Source: Melioribacteraceae bacterium
GTDB taxonomy: Bacteria; Bacteroidota; Ignavibacteria; Ignavibacteriales; Melioribacteraceae
Assembly (NCBI GenBank): GCA_027030245.1
Contig: JALVFE010000033.1
Location: 1 to 63,089, forward strand
Length of the DNA stretch: 63,089 nucleotides
Direction of reading: 5' to 3'
Shown here: piece by piece, positions 38,893 to 47,206 of the stretch
How the letters are laid out: every line of letters begins with the position of its first letter
Numbering within the stretch: the first letter of the stretch is position 1
Program-made: the position numbers and the translations under genes
The notes under the pieces: generated by a model
The model's database searches: none
Seen by the model: only the letters and a program-made list of their open reading frames with translations
What the model was told of the DNA's origin: nothing

Positions 38893-39669
38893 ATGCAAAA
38901 TATAGCACACATAGAGATTAATATTTCCGGTTTTAAAGGAAACATTGAGTTAACGCCGGATAATTTTGACATAAAGGAATTAGTTGAATTAATAGAGCAA
39001 ACAGAAAAATTACTGTTCCCCGGCGATCGTTCTAAACGCCCATTAATTAGTTATAGAATTGAAGAGGGTTCCGTTAAAAATATCTTTAAAACCAGCGCTC
39101 AAGTTGTCATTGGGTTTTCCGCTATTATTTCCCAAATAATTAGCACGCAACAGATTGATTTTCTAGAACTAAACAGCGCCAAAGCTATAGAATCTTTACA
39201 AAAAAAATCAATTGAAAAAAACTATGAGTTTGAAATAAAGACTTCATTGCCTAATTCGCCTTCGCTTAAAATTGACAAATCGACATATTATTTTAGGACA
39301 GAAGAAGAATGGGTCAACGCCGAATTTTATTTTTATGGTAAGATTACAAATGCCGGCGGGAAAGAAAAAGCAAACATTCATTTATATACGCAAGATTACG
39401 GAACCCTAATAATAAGAACTCCGCAATCATTTTTAGAAAAAGTTGAAAAAAACATTTTATATAAATGGTATGGTATTAGGGCAAAAGGCAAACAAAATAC
39501 TTCAACCGGCGAAGTGGATAAAAACGATTTGGAATTTATTGAATTATTAGACTTTGATAGTTCTTACGATGAAAGATACTTAAAACTATTAAGGGAAAAA
39601 GCATCAAGATGGTTAAATGACACGGATCCTGACGAGTTAATGAATGAATTGAGAGGATATGATGTCTGA
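38893..39669 (+). CDS. Unknown protein paired with a PIN nuclease
   Basis: A 258-residue protein I do not recognise. It has a helix-rich start, an amphipathic or weakly hydrophobic stretch near 68-90 (VVIGFSAIISQIIS), a strand-rich middle (about 120-190) and an acidic C-terminus ending NDTDPDELMNELRGYDV. Its end overlaps the PIN gene by 11 bp, so they form a coupled pair. Size and position suggest a partner or inhibitor of the PIN protein, but it is far larger than ordinary VapB antitoxins and has no visible DNA-binding fold. Confidence 0.6.
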   Translation: MQNIAHIEINISGFKGNIELTPDNFDIKELVELIEQTEKLLFPGDRSKRPLISYRIEEGSVKNIFKTSAQVVIGFSAIISQIISTQQIDFLELNSAKAIESLQKKSIEKNYEFEIKTSLPNSPSLKIDKSTYYFRTEEEWVNAEFYFYGKITNAGGKEKANIHLYTQDYGTLIIRTPQSFLEKVEKNILYKWYGIRAKGKQNTSTGEVDKNDLEFIELLDFDSSYDERYLKLLREKASRWLNDTDPDELMNELRGYDV

Positions 39670-40144
39670 CGGTTTTTTATTAGACACAAGTTTCTTCCTT
39701 AGATTACTAAAAGAAAACGATCCTTTATATAAAAGTGCAAATAATTATTATAAGCATTTACTTAATAATAACATTCCTATTTATATTTCAACCATAAGTA
39801 TTGCCGAATTTTGCGTTAAAGGTTCGCCTGATGAATTGCCTTTAAAAAACTTAATTGTTTTGCCGTTTAATTATAATCACGCCGTATCTGCCGGGAAATT
39901 AGCTGAAATACTTTATGACAAAAGGAAGAAAGGCATATTAAAAGTTAATGAAAGACCGATTATTATAAATGACGCAAAACTTTTTGCTCAAGCTAACCAA
40001 GAACCTAAAATAGGATATTATATTACAGCGGATCAAAGAAGCAAAAATACTTTTGATAGTATAAATTCGGAGACGAAATTAGAATTTGAATTTATTCATA
40101 TAGAAACTGATTATACTGAAATCTTTAGCATTTTAGATTTATAA
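39659..40144 (+). CDS. PIN-domain nuclease, VapC-like
   Basis: A 161-residue PIN protein. The acidic quartet can be traced: D9 in LLDTSFFLRLL, E50 in ISIAEF, D105 in INDAKLFAQA and D125 in YITADQRS. VapC-type relatives cut RNA, mostly tRNA, as toxins. The ATG pair at the start gives a second choice 3 bp on, with AGAGGA just upstream. It is coupled to the preceding unknown gene and lies inside the methyltransferase-helicase island. Confidence 0.8.
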   Translation: MMSDGFLLDTSFFLRLLKENDPLYKSANNYYKHLLNNNIPIYISTISIAEFCVKGSPDELPLKNLIVLPFNYNHAVSAGKLAEILYDKRKKGILKVNERPIIINDAKLFAQANQEPKIGYYITADQRSKNTFDSINSETKLEFEFIHIETDYTEIFSILDL

Positions 40145-40337
40145 TTTCTAGATCCGTATCTTTTTCAAAGCAACTACGACAATTATTAATGTTAATAATA
40201 CAAACTAAATCCGAACCATACATAACTAAACAAGATTAAAATTACACCATTCGTGCATTCGTGGCAGGCATTTTTCTGTTACCAATTCACAAATAATTTT
40301 AAAATATGTATATTAAACAAAAGAAATAATTTGCAAT

Positions 40338-41480
40338 ATGCTTAAACTCACCGGTATAAATATTGAAATTTTAGAATGGGCGCTTGATTATTCTACACAA
40401 GGAGCAGAGATTGCAGCAAAGTTCCCTAAATTGAATAGGTGGCTTAACAAAGAGGATTATCCTACCGTAAGACAATTAGAAAAATTTGCTAAAGCTACAA
40501 GAGTGCCTTTTGGTTTTTTCTTTTTGGATAAGAGACCTGAAATAAAACTCTCTATCCCATTTTTTAGAACTATGAAGGAAGAATTACCTTTTTCTTTTTC
40601 TCCCGAATTAATCGATACAGTTAAAATTGTTGAGCAACGAAAGGTTTGGTTGAAAGATTTTTTAATTCAGAGCGGCGCTGATAAACTCCATTTTGTTGGC
40701 TCTGAAAAATCCAATGAGGATTACATAGAAATAGCCGGAAAAATAAAAGCCGAATTAGCTATTGACGATTTATGGGCAAGCAAGCTCCCCAATTGGGAAT
40801 ATGCATTAAATTATTTAATTGAAAAAACAGAATCTATAGGAATAAATGTTATTCGTAACGGCATAGTTGGTAATAACACACATCGAAAATTAAATTACAA
40901 AGAATTCAGAGGCTTTGTATTAGTCGATGATTATGCGCCTTTTCTTTTTATCAACGGAAATGATTTTAAAGCAGCGCAAATGTTTACGCTTGCGCATGAG
41001 CTTGCGCACGTTTGGTTGGGAAGCAGCGCTGCATTTGATCTTCGCCAAATGTTACCTGCAGAGAATAAGGTGGAAATATTATGTAACAAAGTTGCCGCCG
41101 AATTATTAGTGCCTGAAAAACAAATATTAGACAACTGGAATACCTTAAAAAACGAAGATGACTATTTTCAAGCTATTGCCAGACATTTCAAGGTAAGTAA
41201 AATTGTCGCCGCCCGAAGGCTGCTTGACTTAAATTTAATTACAAAAAAGGATTTCTTCGAATTTTATAATGAATATATAACAAGTATTCCAAAAGGGAAA
41301 AAAGAAAATGAAGGAGGTAACTATTATAATGCTCAACCGTTACGGATTGGGAAACGATTTGCAAATATTGTGATTACAGAAGTAAAAAGGGGTACCTTGC
41401 TTTATAGAGATGCATACAAGCTTACCGGATTAACCGCAACTACTTTTGATGAATTTGAAAAAAAGTTTTATAAAGCTTAA
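40338..41480 (+). CDS. ImmA/IrrE-type metalloprotease regulator with N-terminal HTH-like domain
   Basis: A 380-residue COG2856-type protein. The first 70 residues resemble a worn XRE helix-turn-helix (ILEWALDYS, then PTVRQLEKFAKATRVPFGFFF). The zinc protease site HELAH is at 220-224 within FTLAHELAHVWLG, followed by ENKVEILCNKVAAELLVPE, typical of ImmA/IrrE. Such proteins cleave repressors or act as partners of toxins. It is coupled to the DUF4411 gene by TAATG overlap. A 193-bp AT-rich gap precedes it, so it may have its own promoter. Confidence 0.85.
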   Translation: MLKLTGINIEILEWALDYSTQGAEIAAKFPKLNRWLNKEDYPTVRQLEKFAKATRVPFGFFFLDKRPEIKLSIPFFRTMKEELPFSFSPELIDTVKIVEQRKVWLKDFLIQSGADKLHFVGSEKSNEDYIEIAGKIKAELAIDDLWASKLPNWEYALNYLIEKTESIGINVIRNGIVGNNTHRKLNYKEFRGFVLVDDYAPFLFINGNDFKAAQMFTLAHELAHVWLGSSAAFDLRQMLPAENKVEILCNKVAAELLVPEKQILDNWNTLKNEDDYFQAIARHFKVSKIVAARRLLDLNLITKKDFFEFYNEYITSIPKGKKENEGGNYYNAQPLRIGKRFANIVITEVKRGTLLYRDAYKLTGLTATTFDEFEKKFYKA

Positions 41481-41992
41481 TGAGTAATGTGAAGATAAAA
41501 TACATTCTTGATGCAAATGTCTTTATTGAAGCTTATCGACGGTATTATGCATTCGATATAGCTCCGACTTTTTGGAAATTTTTAATTAATAGCGCCCGCA
41601 ATAATTTTTTAATAAGTATTGATAGAGTCTATAACGAGTTAACAAGAAGTGATGATCAACTTGCCAAATGGATAAAAAATAAATTTAGTTTTGCTTTTAT
41701 AAAAACAAATACAGATTCTGACATTATCACTAATTATGCTTCGCTAATGAAATGGGCATATTCCCAAGAACAATTTTTACAAACTGCAAAAGATGACTTT
41801 GCCCGTGATGACAATGCTGATGCTTGGATTGTTGCCACTGCCAGTTCATATAATTTTACTGTTGTTACGCACGAAGTTTTAGATACAAAAATTAAAAAGA
41901 AAATACCTATCCCCAATGTCTGTAGAGAATTTAACGTTAAATACATTAATACTTTCGATTTACTCAGGAAATTTAATTTCAAATTTAATTGA
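41480..41992 (+). CDS. DUF4411 PIN-like protein
   Basis: A 170-residue member of DUF4411, a PIN-related family. LDANVFIEAYRRYYAFDIAPTFW near 10-32 carries the first acidic residue (D11), then SIDRVYNEL, and RDDNADAWIVATA near 113-125 has the acidic cluster. The family is often found directly after ImmA/IrrE-type genes, as here, and is thought to be a toxin-like nuclease. Its start overlaps the protease stop. Confidence 0.82.
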   Translation: MSNVKIKYILDANVFIEAYRRYYAFDIAPTFWKFLINSARNNFLISIDRVYNELTRSDDQLAKWIKNKFSFAFIKTNTDSDIITNYASLMKWAYSQEQFLQTAKDDFARDDNADAWIVATASSYNFTVVTHEVLDTKIKKKIPIPNVCREFNVKYINTFDLLRKFNFKFN

Positions 41993-42071
41993 TGATACTT
42001 TTTGTGTAACTTAGAGCCCCAAAATTTAAGGCTTTACATTACATGATTGGTAATTATTTTTCTTAAAACTT

Positions 42072-45000
42072 ATGGCAAACAATTTCATTACAAACAATCC
42101 GCAAAAAACAAAATTGCTGGAAAACCGTTTACGGCAACTGATTTCGGTCAGCAAGGAATTAAAATTTCTGGTTGGGTTCTTTTATTTTTCGGGGTGGAAA
42201 CAATTGCACGATACTTTGAAAGAGCGTATCGATAAAAACGATGATTTTAAAATAAAGTTATTAATTGGTCTTGAGGTTGATAAAACCTTGCGTGGAATTT
42301 TTGAATTAACGGAAGATAATTCCGGTCTCTCAAACGAAGAAATGCTAAACAATTATTTCCGTTCTTTAAATATTGCATTGAATAATGAAGACCTTGATGT
42401 TGAACAGTTTTACAACCAAGTTGAATTTTTTATTGAATTGATAGAAAAAGATAAGCTGATTATAAGAAAAACGCTGGAATCCAATCACTCAAAGCTTTAC
42501 ATTTTTAATTTAACCGGAGATGCCGCAACAGTTATTCCTTCCGAATTTATAACAGGCAGCAGTAATTTAACCAAAGCCGGTTTAAAAAATCAAAACGAAT
42601 TTAATGTGGAAATCAGAGATTACGGAACCGATGAGGCGGAAAAATATTTTGACGAATTGTGGGATTCTTCAATTAAAATAACAGAAGTGCCTGAAAGGAA
42701 ACAATATATTATTGATTTTATCCGCAATAGGTCGCAAGCCGCAAACGTAACGCCTTTTGAAGCTTATGTTTTTATACTCCGCATCTATCTCGAAATGATG
42801 GAATTAAAACAGATTAAACCACATGTTGAAAGACTACTGGAAAAAAATGATTTCAAAAGATTAAGTTATCAAATTGATGCCGTGAATCAAGCTCTTTCGA
42901 TTATCGAAAACTACAACGGCGTTATTATAGCCGATGTTGTAGGGCTTGGCAAATCCGTAATTGCATCATTAATTGCAAAAAATTTAGGTAAGCGCGGCTT
43001 TGTAATTTGTCCGCCGGCTTTAATCGGAGAAAAAAGGAATAAGTTTGGTGAAGCTTCCGGTTGGTATGAATATTTACAGCGTTTTGAATTATTTGATTGG
43101 GAAGTTGAATCCACAGGCAAATTGGAGCAATTGGCAGAATATTTTAAAAATAATTCTGACGTCCCGGAAGTAATAATTGTGGATGAAGCACATCGTTTCC
43201 GAAATCAAGATACGGCAGCTTACGAAGCTCTCCAAACAATATGCAGAAACAAAAAAGTTATTCTTTTAACTGCAACACCTTTCAATAATAGTCCGTCCGA
43301 TATTTTTTCTCTGTTAAAATTGTTTATTATTCCCGGTAAATCTGGAATTACACTTGACGATGATTTGGAGAGTCGATTTTCTTCTTATCAATATTTGTTT
43401 TACCGTTTATCATATATTACTAAGAACTATAACTCAAAAAATAAAGATAATGTAAAGAAAGCGGAAAGATATTACAAATCGATTCTAGAGCTTGAACCAC
43501 CCATCAATATAAATTTAGTTAAAAATAAAACGAAAGAGCTGGCAAAAGAAATAAAAAGCGTACTTGAGCCAATTATTATCAGAAGAAACCGGTTAGACTT
43601 AAAAAATGATTTTCTCTATTCCAAAGAAGTAACAGAACTATCCGAAGTAAAAGACCCAATTGAGTTGTTCTATGAACTTACTCCCGAGCAATCAAAATTT
43701 TATGATAAAGTTATTAACGCTTATTTCGGACGTGACGGAGAGTTTACCGGTGCTATTTATCAACCGTTTTTATATGAAAAGAAAATAGTAGATGAAGAAA
43801 AATTAGGAATAGAAGAAAATAGAACCTTTCTACAACAACGCAACTTGTATGATTTTATGAGAAGATTGCTTGTTAAAAGATTCGAAAGCTCATTCGGCGC
43901 TTTTAAAACCAGTATCGAAAGGTTTTATAAAGTAAATAAAATAGTTTTGGAGTTTATTAAGAAAACGGATAAATACATTTTGGATAGAAAATTGATTGAA
44001 GAAATATATGAAGATGATGCTGATAAGATAGATGAAGCGCTTGAGGTTTTTGCTGAATCGCTCAAAGAAAAAAATCTTCCAAAACATAATAAAGTTTATG
44101 ATGTAAATAAATTTAAAAGAAAAGATGAATTTATCGAAAATATCGAGAAGGATATTCAGCTATTCGGTAAGATAAAAGAAGAAATAGAAGAACTTTCTCT
44201 TTTTGATTCCGATCCGAAAAGAGAAAAAGTTCTTAATGAAATAGAAAAAATTATTAATGCAAACAAGAAGCTTAAGAGAAAAGTAGTTGTTTTCACTGAA
44301 TATTTCGATACATTAAAATCACTAAAACCGTTTTTCAAAAAACGTTTTGGCGATAAAGTTCTTTTTTCGGATAGGAGTTTAACTCTGGAATTTTCCCACA
44401 AATTAAATGCAAACTTCAATGCTCAATATAAGGGTGAACAAAAAAACGATTATGAAATTCTTTTCACTTCGGACAAGTTATCTGAAGGGATAAATTTAAA
44501 TCGCGCCGGCGCTATTATAAATTACGACATTCCATGGAATCCTACTCGCGTTATTCAAAGAGTTGGCAGAATAAACAGAATAGGCGTAAAGGTTTTTGAT
44601 GAATTGTTTATTTACAATTTTTTCCCTTCCGAAAAAGGAGCTGATATTGTTAAAAGCAGAGAGATTGCCGCTAACAAAATGTTTTTAATTCATAACGCAT
44701 TAGGTGAAGACGCAAAAATATTTGCTCCCGATGAAGAACCAACTCCGAGTGAAATGTTTAAAAGAATAAATTCAAATCCGGAAAATGAAGATGAATTAAA
44801 TACAATTACAATCTTACGAAATCGCTTTAATGACATTAAAGAAAAATACCCGGAAATTGTTTCTCGCGTTAAAAGACTGCCTATCAGAATTAAAACAGCA
44901 AAAGCTTTTTCTAGAAATGAACTAATTGTATTGCGGAAAAAGGGATTAAGTTTGTTCATTCAGAAAAACACTGATTTACAAAATAATAAATCTAAGATTA

Positions 45001-45467
45001 ATCTTATCTCATTTGATGAGCTTCTTAATTCGGTTGAATGTAAGCCGGATGAGAAGAAATTAAACTTGAGTAAAAATTTCTGGATACAATATGAACGCAT
45101 GAAAAAATACAAACCGGCGTTCAAAACTACTCAAACTGCTACATCGATTGAACAAAAAGCTTTCAATAATTTGAATACCGCATTAAAAAGATATAGAAAT
45201 GAACTTGAACCGATAATACCATTCATTTTAGTTTTACTCAATGATTTACGGAATTTCCAAACACTTACTAAATATACTTTGCGCCGTATTGTGAAATATG
45301 ATTTAAATGAAAATAACAATAATAATTTGCAAAATTTTATTAAGGAAATTGAATGGGTCAAATCACATTTAGGTGAAAATTATTTGGATGAGATAATAAA
45401 AAAAGCAGAAAGAAATAAAACCGAAATAATAGTGGCCGTTGAGAATATTGCAAAAAACGAAACTTAA
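42072..45467 (+). CDS. PLD-nuclease/SNF2-helicase fusion protein
   Basis: A 1131-residue defence-type enzyme. The N-terminal phospholipase D domain (about 1-200) has one HxK motif, NHSKLYIF with H139 and K141, followed by [10 protein letters not shown]; one motif per chain means a dimer would form the active site. An SNF2/superfamily 2 helicase follows: Walker A VGLGKS at 290-295, DEAH at 371-374, TATPFNN, and the second RecA lobe with [11 protein letters not shown] and [10 protein letters not shown] near 825-838. A charged coiled coil sits between the lobes (about 600-740). It probably moves along DNA and cuts it. It is the last gene of the island that begins with the methyltransferase. Confidence 0.88.
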   Translation: MANNFITNNPQKTKLLENRLRQLISVSKELKFLVGFFYFSGWKQLHDTLKERIDKNDDFKIKLLIGLEVDKTLRGIFELTEDNSGLSNEEMLNNYFRSLNIALNNEDLDVEQFYNQVEFFIELIEKDKLIIRKTLESNHSKLYIFNLTGDAATVIPSEFITGSSNLTKAGLKNQNEFNVEIRDYGTDEAEKYFDELWDSSIKITEVPERKQYIIDFIRNRSQAANVTPFEAYVFILRIYLEMMELKQIKPHVERLLEKNDFKRLSYQIDAVNQALSIIENYNGVIIADVVGLGKSVIASLIAKNLGKRGFVICPPALIGEKRNKFGEASGWYEYLQRFELFDWEVESTGKLEQLAEYFKNNSDVPEVIIVDEAHRFRNQDTAAYEALQTICRNKKVILLTATPFNNSPSDIFSLLKLFIIPGKSGITLDDDLESRFSSYQYLFYRLSYITKNYNSKNKDNVKKAERYYKSILELEPPININLVKNKTKELAKEIKSVLEPIIIRRNRLDLKNDFLYSKEVTELSEVKDPIELFYELTPEQSKFYDKVINAYFGRDGEFTGAIYQPFLYEKKIVDEEKLGIEENRTFLQQRNLYDFMRRLLVKRFESSFGAFKTSIERFYKVNKIVLEFIKKTDKYILDRKLIEEIYEDDADKIDEALEVFAESLKEKNLPKHNKVYDVNKFKRKDEFIENIEKDIQLFGKIKEEIEELSLFDSDPKREKVLNEIEKIINANKKLKRKVVVFTEYFDTLKSLKPFFKKRFGDKVLFSDRSLTLEFSHKLNANFNAQYKGEQKNDYEILFTSDKLSEGINLNRAGAIINYDIPWNPTRVIQRVGRINRIGVKVFDELFIYNFFPSEKGADIVKSREIAANKMFLIHNALGEDAKIFAPDEEPTPSEMFKRINSNPENEDELNTITILRNRFNDIKEKYPEIVSRVKRLPIRIKTAKAFSRNELIVLRKKGLSLFIQKNTDLQNNKSKINLISFDELLNSVECKPDEKKLNLSKNFWIQYERMKKYKPAFKTTQTATSIEQKAFNNLNTALKRYRNELEPIIPFILVLLNDLRNFQTLTKYTLRRIVKYDLNENNNNNLQNFIKEIEWVKSHLGENYLDEIIKKAERNKTEIIVAVENIAKNET

Positions 45468-45595
45468 AAAGTAAACCAGCAAACAAAAGGCCAGGGAATA
45501 AAATGGAATTGTTCAAATTGCCAAGTTCCGGAAAATGTTTTTCTTTTTTCTTCTTTCCGCACAAAGACAGAAAAAATCCTTAATGCTCTGTATTA

Positions 45596-46891
45596 TTATT
45601 TGTTTAATGTAATCTTCAAAATTATAAATCCCAGAACACCGGAAATTAACGATCCGATTATAATACCAACTTTTGCAGAATTTATGTGAACAAGACTTTC
45701 ACCGAACGCAAGATTAGCGATAAAAATCGACATTGTAAATCCGACGCCCGCAATAATTGCAATTCCCAAAATATGAGTAAAATTTGTTCCCGTTGGCAGT
45801 TCGGTTAAATTTAATTTTATACCCAAATACGAAAAGAGCGAAACACCGATAAACTTACCGGCAAACAAACTGATTGCAATATTTACAATCAGAGAAAAAT
45901 CAAAATTAAAACCGGAGCTTATTTCAACACCGGCATTGGCAAAAGCAAACACAGGCAAAATAAAATAAGCAACAACGTTGTTTAGTTTATGTTCAAGATA
46001 TTGTAAAGGCGATCTGGCTTTGGAAATAAGAGAATCCAAATTATCGATTTTATGAATTTCATCATTTGTGAGAATATGGGAATCGTCAATCTCTCCGCTT
46101 GTAAACGCTCCCGATATTTCACCGAGTTTTTCCGAAAATTGATTTATCCTGATTCGTTTCTTAATTGGGATTGTTAATGCCAAAAGTACACCCGCTATTG
46201 TCGGATGAATTCCGGATTTTAAAAACAGCGTCCAAGTTACAACGGCAATTATTAAACCCGGCCAAACGGAATAGTTAAATTTTCTGTAAATGACGCCCAA
46301 TAAAATTATCAGAATAATTCCGATTAAAACAAACGACCAAACAATCTCTGCGCTGTAAAATATTGCTATTACAAGCACGGCGGCTATATCATCGATGATT
46401 GCAAAAGCGGTTAAAAATATCTTTAAACTTAAAGGAACCCGTTTGCCTAAAATTGTCAATATTGCTAATGCAAAAGCAATATCGGTTGCCATCGGAATAC
46501 CCCAACCTTGAACGGTTCCGGGATTTTGATTTAATATTAAATATATTCCGATCGGAACCAGCACGCCGCCCAATGCACCGATTAACGGAAGCATTGCTTT
46601 CTTTACAGAACTAATTTCTCCAATTAACAATTCGCGTTTAAGTTCCAAACCGATTAAGAAAAAGAAAATAGCCATGAGACCATCGTTAATCCAAAGGATT
46701 GCCGGTTTGATTAATTCAAAACTTTGCGAATAAAAACCGATTTTATAATTCAGTATATTTTGATATACGTAATTAAACGGGGAATTCGCCCAAATAATTG
46801 CAATAACCGTAGCAGCCAATAGTAATATCCCCGCAAAGCTTTCCAGCTTTATAAATTTTTGGAACGGGGAAAGAAAAGTAAATTTTTTCAT
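45596..46891 (-). CDS. nhaA: Na+/H+ antiporter NhaA
   Basis: A 431-residue antiporter with about twelve helices. The signature TDIAFALAILTILGKRVP (about 139-156) and the paired aspartates in AIIDDIAAVLVIA are intact, as needed for Na+/H+ exchange. It expels sodium and controls cytoplasmic pH. It stands alone and is convergent with the defence island. Confidence 0.95.
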   Translation of the reverse strand: MKKFTFLSPFQKFIKLESFAGILLLAATVIAIIWANSPFNYVYQNILNYKIGFYSQSFELIKPAILWINDGLMAIFFFLIGLELKRELLIGEISSVKKAMLPLIGALGGVLVPIGIYLILNQNPGTVQGWGIPMATDIAFALAILTILGKRVPLSLKIFLTAFAIIDDIAAVLVIAIFYSAEIVWSFVLIGIILIILLGVIYRKFNYSVWPGLIIAVVTWTLFLKSGIHPTIAGVLLALTIPIKKRIRINQFSEKLGEISGAFTSGEIDDSHILTNDEIHKIDNLDSLISKARSPLQYLEHKLNNVVAYFILPVFAFANAGVEISSGFNFDFSLIVNIAISLFAGKFIGVSLFSYLGIKLNLTELPTGTNFTHILGIAIIAGVGFTMSIFIANLAFGESLVHINSAKVGIIIGSLISGVLGFIILKITLNK

Positions 46892-46994
46892 ATCGTTTTA
46901 TTCTTTCTTTTAATTTATACAGTATGAATTTAGTCAAGCCGTTAAATTTCCACAATATTTTTTTAGAATTTCTCAAAGTCCACCTTCAACATTA

Positions 46995-47105
46995 TTATTG
47001 AACAAATATCAAATACGCAACCGTGAACTTTAATTCATCCTTAATCATTCCGTAAACATCGTAAATATTTCTTATCCACGGATTTAATTCGGATTGCAGA
47101 GCACG
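46995..47105 (-). other. Short frame in the nhaA-sensor kinase gap, possible gene remnant
   Basis: The 315-bp gap upstream of both nhaA and the sensor kinase is AT-rich. The only thing I see is a 36-codon frame reading SELNPWIRNIYDVYGMIKDE and on to LIFVQ, which looks protein-like in composition but has no start codon and no family I recognise. It may be the tail of a lost gene, or chance. Confidence 0.2.
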
Positions 47106-47206
47106 TTAAGGAAATAGAGCTTAAATCGTAATTAAAATATTTCGTGATATATATTTTTTTAGTACTTTTATAAATCTTTTCAAAACTATAACAATATATA
47201 TAACAA

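Noticed and set aside
40200-40337. Promoter or repeat in the gap before the ImmA/IrrE gene (ATTCGTGCATTCGTGG)
   Set aside because: A short tandem ATTCGTG is visible, but no second copy or known signal could be tied to it in this window.
35214-45467. BREX or DISARM system
   Set aside because: PglX-like methyltransferase and SNF2/PLD proteins recall these, but PglZ, BrxL, BrxC, DUF1998 and the separate DISARM helicase are all absent.
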